A DNA stretch of 23,055 nt from BTRG01 sp036986275 (lineage in GTDB: Bacteria > Pseudomonadota > Gammaproteobacteria > Acidiferrobacterales > SZUA-150), in the NCBI GenBank assembly GCA_036986275.1, contig BTRG01000042.1, positions 1 to 23,055 of the forward strand, written 5' to 3'. Positions 1 to 7,421 of the stretch are shown piece after piece. A program made the position numbers and the translations under genes. The notes under the pieces are model-generated. The model made no database searches, was not told where the DNA came from, and saw nothing but the letters and a program-made list of their open reading frames with translations. Position 1 is the stretch's first letter; each line of letters opens with the position of its first letter.

Positions 1-247
1 TAATCCTGTAAATCTTGTCTATATATTGTTCTCTGTGTTTTGCTCGTCTGAAATCACCTAGAAACGAATATCTACACCCAGATGAAGACCATCACCATAG
101 GACTCACCTGGAAAATAATTTAGACAGGATTTACGGGATTCACAGGATTGTTTTTACGATATGTTTTATTTTTTACATCATGTTAATCCTGTAAATCTTG
201 TCTATATATTGTTCTCTGGGGTGTGCTCATTTGAAGATCACCTGGAT
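1..247. repeat. Interspersed repeat cluster in non-coding DNA
   Basis: Bases 1-35 and 184-218 are identical, and a diverged similarity continues for about 25 more bases in each copy, so this is a direct repeat of roughly 60 bases with a 183-base offset. Its first part reads TAATCCTGTAAATCTTGTCT. Bases 122-150 carry the same kind of sequence in the opposite orientation (GACAGGATTTACGGGATT, then CACAGGATT). This resembles a short 'acaggatttacaggatta' element that I recall as common between genes in many proteobacteria. No gene is seen here. The inner edge of the second copy lies about 30 bases past the tlpA-like stop. The function is unknown, and the first copy may start outside the window. Confidence 0.75.
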
Positions 248-793
248 TCAGGGGCTGGAAATGCGCTTCAGGAAAGCGATATAGGGCGGGGTATCCCAGG
301 CCCGGCCCCCCAGGGCCAGATAACGCAGCCGACCCCGCGGACCGACCAGAAAACTGGATGGCAATCCCCGCGGCTGCCATGTTTCGGTCACCAGGCCATC
401 GTTGTCCATCAGAGTATTCAATTCCGGCGCCACGATGGACATAAAGCTGAACACCGTATCATCGGATTCCGCGGTATTGACCATCAACAAAGCCAAACGC
501 TCAGGGCTGATTAGCTTGCGCATGCGCGCCACGGCGGGCATCTCCCGTCGACAGGGCCCACACCAACTGGCCCAGAAGTGCACCATGACCCATTGCCCTT
601 TAAAGCGGGACAGGTTGTATGACTTACCGTCCTGATCCTTGAGCAATAATGCCGGCGCCGGCTTGCCATCAAGACTGACGATGCCTTTGGGCAAGGCAGG
701 CGTGGCCGCCCAAAGATTGCCTGCCAACAGCAGCACCCCCAGTACTATTATCGATAGACCGGCATAGCCGTAGGGAACGGCTATTCGTCGCAT
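248..793 (-). CDS. TlpA/ResA-like thioredoxin-fold thiol-disulfide oxidoreductase
   Basis: This 181-residue protein has an N-terminal hydrophobic segment (about residues 11-30, ending LWAA) that would export it or anchor it in the inner membrane with the rest in the periplasm. The thioredoxin fold follows at about residues 40-178. The redox motif is WCGPC (CGPC at 78-81) and the cis-proline is in GLPSSF (Pro145), both as expected for the TlpA/ResA/DsbE group. Such proteins reduce disulfides in particular periplasmic partners, for example apocytochrome c. The partner here is unknown and no cytochrome maturation genes are visible. The ATG start has GAGGGG upstream. It overlaps the stop of the preceding exported protein by 13 bases, so the two are probably translationally coupled and part of one mlaA-led unit. 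Confidence 0.88.
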   Translation of the reverse strand: MRRIAVPYGYAGLSIIVLGVLLLAGNLWAATPALPKGIVSLDGKPAPALLLKDQDGKSYNLSRFKGQWVMVHFWASWCGPCRREMPAVARMRKLISPERLALLMVNTAESDDTVFSFMSIVAPELNTLMDNDGLVTETWQPRGLPSSFLVGPRGRLRYLALGGRAWDTPPYIAFLKRISSP

Positions 794-1353
794 TGCAACC
801 CCTCGATACTCACCGATATTCTGTCTCGCATGTCACCGACACGAAAATACGCCGTTAATTTCAAAGACCCTTTGACAGGCGCAATAGAAACATTGCCACC
901 CACGGACTCACCCGGAAACAAATTTCGTTGCTCGGGCAATTGGGTCCAACGAAAGGTTGCCCGGTTCGCCAGTGGTATATCCAGTCTTTGCCAGACTGCA
1001 TCCCAGTAAGGGCGGCCCAGGGGTTTTACTATCTTGCCTTCTTGATCCAGAAACCGCCAGCTTGCCGGCTCCAGCAATAATGACTGTTTTTCCTGTTTAT
1101 TGGTCACGACGAATGTAATAAAACAGGCCTGCTGTACAGCCTGTACAGCATTGGCCGGGAACTCCCGGCCCTCATAAAAGGCCGCCATTTGCTCAGGCGT
1201 GCGCACCACCATGCGCAACCTCAACTGGGCCGTATCAATCTGGGGCAGTTTTCTTTTTGCCGGCCATGCCTCTGGAGCGGCCAGGTAAACGACGCAAACC
1301 GCTAAAAGACTTATGACTCTGATCGAGAGTTTATTTTGCCGGTGGCGGGTCAT
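781..1353 (-). CDS. Uncharacterised exported protein
   Basis: I do not recognise this protein. From the chosen ATG it is 190 residues. It has a basic start (MTRHRQNK), a hydrophobic core to about residue 26, and a likely signal peptidase site near EAWPA, so it is probably periplasmic. The mature part looks rich in beta strands and has two cysteines, one midway (QQACF) and one near the end (LQCDE), which could form a disulfide. It lies between mlaA, whose 3' end it overlaps by 23 bases, and the TlpA-like gene, which it overlaps by 13. Tandem ATGs at 1374 and 1371 give a version 7 residues longer, but that puts extra residues before the signal peptide. No good ribosome site separates the options. 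The TlpA-like neighbour may act on its cysteines, which is only inference. Confidence 0.72.
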   Translation of the reverse strand: MTRHRQNKLSIRVISLLAVCVVYLAAPEAWPAKRKLPQIDTAQLRLRMVVRTPEQMAAFYEGREFPANAVQAVQQACFITFVVTNKQEKQSLLLEPASWRFLDQEGKIVKPLGRPYWDAVWQRLDIPLANRATFRWTQLPEQRNLFPGESVGGNVSIAPVKGSLKLTAYFRVGDMRDRISVSIEGLQCDE

Positions 1354-2155
1354 CTTGAAACAAAAGATCATCATCTAGAGGTGACAATTGCGTTGCCGGC
1401 GGATCACCATCATAAATATCATTTTGCCGTTTCTGCCTGTAGGCCTCTCGCACGAAGATATAAGGATCATCGGATGCTGCCTGTTGCAGCACATCTTTGG
1501 CTCCCAGGGCCCAGGCACGCTGATCGACCTTGTCGGTCAGCCACAGGCCCCAACTAGCCTCGGCCGGCTGGACGTAAGAGATGGGGCTGCTCAACCAATC
1601 CACGCCCCAGCCAAAGCTGTCGCGTACATTCATGGGGCCTAAAAATGGCCAGACGACATATGCCCCTTCTCCGAGCCCCCATACCCCCAGCGTCTGGCCA
1701 AAGTCTTCCTTATGCTTCGGCAGGGCCATCGGCGTCGCCACATCAAACAGACCGCCCAGGCCCAGGGTGGTGTTCACCAGAAAACGGGCGCTATCCGATG
1801 AGGCCTGAACAAACTTGCCTTGCAGCAAATCATTCAGCACCACCAGGGGCTCAAGCAAGTTGGAGAAAAAATTGGCCACGCCTCGGCGCATGACCTGTGG
1901 CAAGACCCACTCATAGCCCTGGGCCACAGGCTTGAAGACATAATCATCGAGGCCGTCATTGAATTGATACATGGCGCGGTTAAACCCTTCGAGAGGGTCG
2001 GGATTCTCCACCAGCGGATCGACCCCGACAAGGCTCTGCGAGCCGGCGCCAGAACTGTTTTCGGGTACTGTGGCGCAGGCGCCCAGACCGGCCAGTGTCA
2101 ACCACGCCAACATTACAATACACGGGGCTTTGATTTTCGAACATTTTATATACAT
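1331..2155 (-). CDS. mlaA: MlaA (VacJ) outer-membrane lipoprotein
   Basis: MlaA is the outer-membrane lipoprotein of the Mla system. It takes mislocalised phospholipids from the outer leaflet and passes them to periplasmic MlaC. The protein is 274 residues from the ATG at 2155. It has lysines near the start, a hydrophobic stretch and a lipobox LGAC with Cys27 as the lipidated residue. The family signature NPDPLEGFNRAMYQFND follows at about residues 51-67, and GxGxY/WPFLGP-type motifs lie further on. A longer frame begins at a TTG at 2173, and a shorter ATG at 2113 would remove the charged part of the signal peptide, so 2155 is preferred although no clear ribosome site is seen. The other mla genes (mlaB-F) are absent from the window. 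It leads a three-gene group with the exported protein and the TlpA-like gene. Confidence 0.92.
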   Translation of the reverse strand: MYIKCSKIKAPCIVMLAWLTLAGLGACATVPENSSGAGSQSLVGVDPLVENPDPLEGFNRAMYQFNDGLDDYVFKPVAQGYEWVLPQVMRRGVANFFSNLLEPLVVLNDLLQGKFVQASSDSARFLVNTTLGLGGLFDVATPMALPKHKEDFGQTLGVWGLGEGAYVVWPFLGPMNVRDSFGWGVDWLSSPISYVQPAEASWGLWLTDKVDQRAWALGAKDVLQQAASDDPYIFVREAYRQKRQNDIYDGDPPATQLSPLDDDLLFQDDPPPAK

Positions 2156-2240
2156 AAAATACAGCAGAATCAATATAAGGCATTGTTTTTTGTCATGATT
2201 CTCAGGCCGCCAGTCTAAACCGTCTGACTCAATTACGCAC

Positions 2241-2274
2241 CCCTGCTATGCTATCTTTAAGAGCATAAGCAGGG
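2241..2274. other. Inverted repeat in the mlaA/phosphatase-kinase divergent region
   Basis: CCCTGCTATGCT pairs with AGCATAAGCAGGG around a 9-base loop, with one bulged base. There is no T-tract, and the site lies between divergent genes about 86 bases upstream of mlaA, so a terminator is unlikely. An operator or a hairpin in the mlaA leader RNA is more plausible. No convincing sigma-70 promoter was found for either gene in 2156-2418. Confidence 0.5.
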
Positions 2275-2352
2275 ACATGGGGGCGCACGGCCACACCTAC
2301 GAATCATAGGTCCATCAGGATAGCGGCGCGTGCACGGGATAATTTATGCTGA

Positions 2353-2380
2353 CGCACACCTGATCATGATCGGCTGTGTG
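2353..2380. promoter_or_regulatory. 28-base imperfect palindrome, candidate operator
   Basis: The site has a perfect 10-base core GATCATGATC and matching CACA/TGTG outer arms; 22 of 28 positions match the reverse complement. It ends 38 bases before the start codon of the phosphatase-kinase gene, a typical position for a dimeric regulator. The regulator is unknown. Confidence 0.4.
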
Positions 2381-2418
2381 TTTCTTGCTGTTTACCTTAA
2401 TGAGGCGCGGTTAAATCA

Positions 2419-4098
2419 ATGCCACTGTTACTGGATCTGGGAAAGTCGACATTGCAGGGAAGGCGACCGGAAAACGCCGACGCCTCCACGATTGTGGCAT
2501 CCAAAACCGACTCTCCCATGACGCAACCGGTGCTGCTGGCCATTGCCGATAGCCTGGATGAGCTCTCCGATAGCGGCGATGCCGCACGCTGCGCCATCAG
2601 CACATTGCGCGACAGTTTCTATGCAGCGCCTAGCGAGTGGCAACTTGAAAACACGCTGAAAGAAAGCTTTGGCGCCGCCAATCTGGCCGTTACCCATCAA
2701 GGCGATGATGAGCACGCTACCACCTTGTCCACCCTGATACTGTACAAGAATAGATGGTTACTGGGTCACGTCGGCGACACAAGGATATGGTTGTTACGTG
2801 ACCAACGGCTCAAGCAACTCTCACACGATCACACCTTGCCGACACTGGAGATGGGGTCAATTGTGACGCAGGCCTGTGGTCTGTCAGAAAATATTGATGT
2901 TGAAATCCTAACTGGCGAGTTACAGGAAGGCGATATTTTCGTTCTGACCTCGGATGGCGTCCATGATCACATCGATGGCTCGGCCATCATTGCCTGCGCT
3001 GGCCCCTACCAGTCGGCACAGAAAATAGCGGATACTCTAACCCAAAAAGCACTGGATGCCGGTAGCATGGACAATGTCTCAACTTGCGTCGCCATCATAG
3101 AGAAACTGCCGGAACAAACGATAGGCCTGGCCAGCAACACTATTTCCGCTCTACCTATTATAGCACTGCCACGGAAAGGCGACGCCATAGACGGTTTTCA
3201 GATCCGCGGTCTTGTGCACAAGGGCCAGATGGCGGCCATCTTCAAAGCCTACGACCAGCACGGCGGTGACACGGTATCCTTACGCTTTCCTAATCCCAGA
3301 TTCTCCAAGGACAGGGACTTTATTGATGCCTTTCTCAGGGAAGAATGGATAGGCAAACGCCTGGACAGTCCTTACTTGATTAAAGTGCTGCCACATCCCA
3401 AGAAACGTACAGCTCTTTATTCCGTTCTCGCCTACCAGGGCGGTGAGAACCTGAACAAACGCATACGCCGCAAGGAAGGTCTGCCGGTAAGGGAGGCCTT
3501 GTTCCTGATAGAACAATTGCTGGATTGTTTGCAGTACCTGCACTCCAAGGGCGTAACACATCGCAATATCAAGCCCAGCAATATTCTGGTAGACAAGAAA
3601 AACCGGCGCCTGATGTTGATAGGTTTCGGGCTCAGCAGTGTGGAATCTCTACAGGACCAGGGCGGTGATGCCCAGGCCTATCAAGGAACAAAAAACTATA
3701 TGGCACCCGAAATCCTGTCGGGTGATGACAGCGATAAGCGTTCAGATATATATTCTGTTGGCGTCACGCTCTATAAGATGCTGACCGGCAAATACCCCTA
3801 TGGCAAGCTCAAGGAAATCGATCAGGATACCTTCGGGTCTTTCATAAACCCGCAACTGCATAACCCCGACATACCAGACTGGCTGGCTGAAATTCTGGCA
3901 CGCGCCTGTGCCGCCGAACGTCAGCAACGTTTTACCAATGCGGCTGCCTTCGCCCAGGCCCTGAACAACCCTCCTACGGAATCTGAGCCTGCTGCCATAC
4001 CTCTGCATCAACTGCAGACCCCCAGACAATATTGGCAATGGTTGGTAATCCTGGCCCTGGGCGCAATACTGGCGCTGATGGTGTTCTGGTTAATTTAA
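2419..4098 (+). CDS. PP2C phosphatase fused to a degenerate Ser/Thr kinase domain, membrane-anchored
   Basis: This 559-residue protein has three parts. Residues 1-230 are a PP2C-type Ser/Thr phosphatase: the four expected metal-binding aspartates appear at D21 (PENAD), D44 (AIAD), D179 (TSDG) and D218 (MDN), with GHVGDTR at 117-122. The glycine usual after D44 is serine. Residues 255-515 have the protein kinase fold, with an APE motif (429-431) and RSDIYSVGV. The key catalytic positions are altered: the VAIK lysine is Arg289 (TVSLRF), HRD is HRN (381-383), and DFG is GFG (402-404). It is therefore probably a pseudokinase or very weak kinase. Residues 541-559 are a hydrophobic C-terminal anchor, placing both domains in the cytoplasm at the inner membrane. 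The ATG has a weak GAGG upstream. The gene is alone on the plus strand, and its end overlaps the convergent cyclase gene by 9 bases. Substrates are unknown. Confidence 0.88.
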   Translation: MPLLLDLGKSTLQGRRPENADASTIVASKTDSPMTQPVLLAIADSLDELSDSGDAARCAISTLRDSFYAAPSEWQLENTLKESFGAANLAVTHQGDDEHATTLSTLILYKNRWLLGHVGDTRIWLLRDQRLKQLSHDHTLPTLEMGSIVTQACGLSENIDVEILTGELQEGDIFVLTSDGVHDHIDGSAIIACAGPYQSAQKIADTLTQKALDAGSMDNVSTCVAIIEKLPEQTIGLASNTISALPIIALPRKGDAIDGFQIRGLVHKGQMAAIFKAYDQHGGDTVSLRFPNPRFSKDRDFIDAFLREEWIGKRLDSPYLIKVLPHPKKRTALYSVLAYQGGENLNKRIRRKEGLPVREALFLIEQLLDCLQYLHSKGVTHRNIKPSNILVDKKNRRLMLIGFGLSSVESLQDQGGDAQAYQGTKNYMAPEILSGDDSDKRSDIYSVGVTLYKMLTGKYPYGKLKEIDQDTFGSFINPQLHNPDIPDWLAEILARACAAERQQRFTNAAAFAQALNNPPTESEPAAIPLHQLQTPRQYWQWLVILALGAILALMVFWLI

Positions 4099-5211
4099 TC
4101 CGGCACACGTAGGCGCCAGACAAACCGTATTCCTGCCGCTGTTTTTTGCCTGATACAGCGCAGTATCCGCCTGATGCAACAACCAATCACCGGCTTGCGT
4201 GGGCGCCAACGTCCGTTGATCCGGCAAACCCGAGACACCGATAGACACGGTCACATGCAAATCCTGCATTTCATTATGCTGCAAGACTTCCACCTGTTCC
4301 CGCAAACGCTCGGCGATCTCCATGGCATGCTGAGGGATGGTCTCGGGTAACAATAAAACAAACTCCTCGCCGCCATACCGTGCCAGCACATCACTGGCAC
4401 GCAAGTCCTTACCCAACGCGATAGAGATGCGTTTCAGGACCTCATCACCCACTTGATGTCCATATCTGTCATTCACACCCTTGAACAAATCCACGTCTAC
4501 CAACAAACAACTCAGGGTCTTGGAGTGTCGCCGCCAACGCTCTATTTCTTCGACCAGCCTGCGCTCGAAAAAACGTCGGTTGGCCAAACCTGTTAAAGGG
4601 TCGGTTAATCCGTCACGTTGCAGTCGCTCTTGATTTACCGTGTTATCTATACATACGGCCGCTACAGCCGCCAGGTGCTCCAACATATCTGTGGCGGCAT
4701 CGGCAGGGAAATGGCCTAACAAACGACTGCCCTGACACAAACAGCCGATAAGCCGGTTTTGTAATATTAAAGGGGCAATCGCCACTGAACCCAGTGATTT
4801 TTGATATCCAGGAAACAACAGAGATTGAATGTTTTGATTGCACTGACCCAGCATTGGGCGTCGAAAATCGGAAAAGAGCTCCGTCATGGCATCCTGCCGC
4901 AGACGCACGAAGGCCGGGTGTCCGCCTTCCTTACCTGATGCACCTTCAAGCAAACGCATCATTTCGTATTCTTCATCAAAACAGGCCAAGACAACGCAGT
5001 CGATCTGTGGAAAGGCACGGGGGAAATTCTGGGTCAGGGCCTCCAGCAATTCCCACAGGGTACGGGTACCAATGAGACTGATTTCTATATAGCGAAATCC
5101 TGACCAGATACGTTCGTTATCACCCACCTGGCCTTTGATCTGCGCCAATTCCCGACGCAAACGCGTAACTTCCTCTTCCGCCTTGGTTTTTTCTTTGTCA
5201 GAAATCAGCAC
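4090..5211 (-). CDS. DUF484 (GAF-like) and GGDEF diguanylate cyclase
   Basis: Diguanylate cyclases make c-di-GMP from two GTP and usually favour sessile life over motility. The protein is 373 residues. It has a short charged helix (5-30), a DUF484/GAF-like sensory domain (about 30-195, including the GSVAIAPL and QNRLIGCL stretches), then a GGDEF domain (about 198-365). The active site is GGEEF (280-284). The inhibitory I-site RASD (271-274) lies exactly five residues before it, so product inhibition is likely. No membrane segment is seen, so it should be cytoplasmic. The start is a GTG preceded by GGGAG, with an in-frame TGA just upstream. The 30 bases between dsbC and this gene hold no terminator. 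Which signal the DUF484 part senses is unknown. Confidence 0.9.
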   Translation of the reverse strand: MLISDKEKTKAEEEVTRLRRELAQIKGQVGDNERIWSGFRYIEISLIGTRTLWELLEALTQNFPRAFPQIDCVVLACFDEEYEMMRLLEGASGKEGGHPAFVRLRQDAMTELFSDFRRPMLGQCNQNIQSLLFPGYQKSLGSVAIAPLILQNRLIGCLCQGSRLLGHFPADAATDMLEHLAAVAAVCIDNTVNQERLQRDGLTDPLTGLANRRFFERRLVEEIERWRRHSKTLSCLLVDVDLFKGVNDRYGHQVGDEVLKRISIALGKDLRASDVLARYGGEEFVLLLPETIPQHAMEIAERLREQVEVLQHNEMQDLHVTVSIGVSGLPDQRTLAPTQAGDWLLHQADTALYQAKNSGRNTVCLAPTCAGLN

Positions 5212-5241
5212 TCATTCTCCCAACATGCTGTCGCCTGTGCA

Positions 5242-5958
5242 TTATTTTTTAGGTGAGATTCCGAGCATGTTCAATAACTTGGCAGCCGGAACATAACCCC
5301 CGATTAAACGGCCGTCATCAACCACTATGGCCGGAGTGCCGCGTATCCCGATTTTCTGCCCGAGTTTATAATGAGCCGCTACCGGGTTCTTGCACGTTTT
5401 CATAGGTATTTTTTTTCCGGCCTTGGCCAATCCTATCGCCTTGACCCTGTCCTTGGCGCACCACACGGCCACTGATTTTTTATAGGTTGATGAATTCAGG
5501 CCATTTCTGGGATAGAGCAGATAACGTATCTTGACACCATGCTTATTAAGTGTCGGTACATCTCGATGCAGGCGTGCGCAATACGGACAATCCACATCGG
5601 TAAAAATTGTTAGCGTGCGAACCGCTTTCTTGGGTCCGATGATGATCATCTCTTTTTCATTCAGATTGGCTATGATGCGCTTGAGCACCCTCTGCTGCCT
5701 CTTCTCGGTAAGGTTGGCCCGCGATTCCACATCGATGATATGGCCCACAATGAGGTAACGACCATCCTTACTGATGTAGGCAATTTGTGCGCCCATCTCA
5801 ATCTCATAGAGACCGGGTACTGGAGATTTACTCACGCCTTCCACGGACATGCCGGGGAATTTGCTCTTTAACTTTTCCCGAATCGTGCGCAGATCAGGCT
5901 CCGCGGCAAAGACGGAAAAAGACAGGGAAACCAGGACGAAACTCAGAAAATACCGCAT
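5242..5958 (-). CDS. dsbC: DsbC, periplasmic thiol:disulfide isomerase
   Basis: DsbC corrects wrongly paired disulfides in periplasmic proteins. From the ATG at 5958 the protein is 238 residues, normal for the family. It has a signal peptide (residues 1-19, ending VFAA), an N-terminal dimerisation domain (about 20-80), a linker, and a thioredoxin-fold domain. The active site is DCPYC (Cys124-Cys127; E. coli DsbC has CGYC). The cis-proline is Pro209 (RGTPA). Cys167 and Cys189 match the second, structural disulfide of DsbC. An in-frame start at 6036 would bury the signal peptide, and GGAG sits 9 bases before the ATG at 5958, so that start is chosen. It is upstream of the DUF484-GGDEF gene on the same strand. 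Confidence 0.93.
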   Translation of the reverse strand: MRYFLSFVLVSLSFSVFAAEPDLRTIREKLKSKFPGMSVEGVSKSPVPGLYEIEMGAQIAYISKDGRYLIVGHIIDVESRANLTEKRQQRVLKRIIANLNEKEMIIIGPKKAVRTLTIFTDVDCPYCARLHRDVPTLNKHGVKIRYLLYPRNGLNSSTYKKSVAVWCAKDRVKAIGLAKAGKKIPMKTCKNPVAAHYKLGQKIGIRGTPAIVVDDGRLIGGYVPAAKLLNMLGISPKK

Positions 5959-6278
5959 TTCAACTCCAATATTTAAGTCATTGCAGACGTTTTGGGGAAA
6001 CCATTGTAACGCATTCAACAAATCCTTTGCGAACACACTCCCGCATGCTCGTATCTATACTATATATAAGGGTGCATGCCGCGGGCGGTACAGTGATGTT
6101 GACATGAAATCCCAGGCAAAGTCATATCCAGCCTTACAGTGAATTGATAGAGGTAATAAACACCGCTCGATCTTCAGCAGAAAGAACTATTGAAGGAATG
6201 GAAACGCTGCTGTCTGAATGAACCGCCCTGCGAAGCACTCAATCCCGCTATAGACTTAGCGAGCGTGGTGTCTCACTT
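5959..6278. other. Non-coding gap upstream of dsbC
   Basis: These 320 bases separate the second cyclase from dsbC. They hold an inverted repeat (CCCGCATGC at 6040-6048 against GCATGCCGCGGG at 6074-6085) around a TA-rich core. On the minus strand that core offers TATAGT-like -10 sequences, so a dsbC promoter with an operator is possible. No -35 box is clear. A short 5-base stem (6246-6261) lies after the cyclase stop but has no T-tract. No gene is supported here. Confidence 0.45.
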
Positions 6279-7247
6279 CTAGTTTTTACAGACAGTTTTC
6301 TCGGACATACTGACAACCTGATTACGACCAGTTTCTTTTGCCTCATACAGCGCCTTGTCTGTTCTGGCTACCAGGACCTCTACCGTGTCATTCATGCCAA
6401 ACTCTGTCACCCCAATACTGACGGAGATACTGAACGTTGTAGACGATGCCGCCCTGAATGAATAGCCTGCTACTGCCTTGCGTACACGTTCGGCCAATTT
6501 CACAGCACCGTTTCTATCGGTACAATTCATCACTACGGCAAATTCTTCACCGCCATATCGGGCAACGATATCCGTATCACGCACGGTGTCGGTAATAATA
6601 CTTGCTACTTCGCGAAGTACTAGATCACCCACGAGATGACCATGTTCATCATTAACATTCTTAAAGAAATCCACATCAAGCAACATAAAAGACAGTGGTG
6701 TGTCATTTCTGAAAGTCAGGGAAATTTCATGGTGCAGGGCCTTATCCAGGGCACAGCGGTTGTTCACACCCGTCAGGGAGTCTGTTAATGACGCTGCATG
6801 AGCATTGCGATATAACAAACCATTACGCAGAGGATAGACCAGGGCAGACAACAAGTATTCCAGAATCAGTAATTCTTCTGCATCTAGTGCGCGATCACGT
6901 GTAATCACAAACTCACCCAGATAGCAGTCTTCTATTTGCAAATGGTAGCTACAGGAGCTTGTAGCCGATTCGCCTTCCAAAATATCCAGGCCGGCAATAG
7001 TATTGGTTAACTGTACGCTGCTGATAGCGAGGATGGATGCCGCTTCCTTGAAGAAGAGCCGCATCAACTCATCAATATCGAGACTGGTTTGCAAAACGGC
7101 AATAACCTGAAGCGCATCGGCAAATGCACGTTGCCGCCAGGCAATTCCCTGCCGCTCTGGTTCTTGCCCTGCATGGTCTTTCCCTGATAATGCGTCCGGC
7201 ATTGCCGCCAGGGTATCTTTAATCTTTACAGACGCTAGTTCAGTCAT
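6279..7247 (-). CDS. GGDEF diguanylate cyclase, probably in the flagellar regulon
   Basis: This 322-residue protein has an N-terminal region (about 35-150) that looks like a GAF-type sensory fold, though I cannot name it with certainty. A complete GGDEF domain follows (about 152-315). The active site is GGEEF (232-236), and the I-site RDTD (223-226) is placed five residues before it. There are no membrane segments, so it is cytoplasmic. The ATG has no strong ribosome site. Upstream lies a sigma-54-type element at 7283-7298 with the same spacing to the start codon as the fliL promoter. That suggests expression under the flagellar sigma-54 activator. It follows the CheW/ParP-like gene after a 174-base gap. 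Its likely effect is to make c-di-GMP in response to flagellar or other cues. Confidence 0.9.
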   Translation of the reverse strand: MTELASVKIKDTLAAMPDALSGKDHAGQEPERQGIAWRQRAFADALQVIAVLQTSLDIDELMRLFFKEAASILAISSVQLTNTIAGLDILEGESATSSCSYHLQIEDCYLGEFVITRDRALDAEELLILEYLLSALVYPLRNGLLYRNAHAASLTDSLTGVNNRCALDKALHHEISLTFRNDTPLSFMLLDVDFFKNVNDEHGHLVGDLVLREVASIITDTVRDTDIVARYGGEEFAVVMNCTDRNGAVKLAERVRKAVAGYSFRAASSTTFSISVSIGVTEFGMNDTVEVLVARTDKALYEAKETGRNQVVSMSEKTVCKN

Positions 7248-7282
7248 TTTTTTGGCACGCTCAATGTTATTGAGAATAATAT

Positions 7283-7298
7283 AGCGATTCTTATGCCA
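7283..7298 (-). promoter_or_regulatory. Candidate sigma-54 promoter of the GGDEF gene
   Basis: The minus strand reads TGGCATAAGAATCGCT. GG and GC are separated by exactly 10 bases, and TGGCA plus the GC core match the TGGCACG-N4-TTGCW consensus, with mismatches in the inner bases. The GC element lies 37 bases before the ATG, compared with 36 at fliL. Confidence 0.5.
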
Positions 7299-7388
7299 AC
7301 ATTTGCATTGCCATCATTGTTTACAAAGTTTTTGAAAACGCTAATCATAAACCGTACTTGTTATCGAGATACTTGCGGGTAATCTTAA

Positions 7389-7403
7389 GTCACGAATTGT
7401 GAC
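7389..7403. promoter_or_regulatory. Dyad GTCAC-N5-GTGAC, candidate activator site
   Basis: The perfect 5-base arms GTCAC and GTGAC flank GAATT about 90-105 bases upstream of the sigma-54 element, a usual distance for an enhancer-binding protein. It resembles the FleQ box (GTCA-N6-TGAC) but its spacer is one base longer. It could instead be a weak stem after the CheW-like gene, but it has no T-tract. Confidence 0.35.
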
Positions 7404-7421
7404 TAATCGTAAAATAAACGA

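Noticed and set aside
1..218. CRISPR array
   Set aside because: There are only two direct copies with a 183-base period and an inverted copy between them; there is no regular repeat-spacer pattern and no cas gene.
6115..6130. Sigma-54-like TGGATATGACTTTGCC on the minus strand upstream of dsbC
   Set aside because: GG-N10-GC spacing fits, but only 3 of 7 bases match in the -24 half and it is about 157 bases from dsbC. Such partial matches occur by chance.
6160..6282. 40-codon open frame on the plus strand in the dsbC upstream gap
   Set aside because: It has no ATG, no ribosome site and no recognisable similarity. It could be a decayed remnant but cannot be supported.
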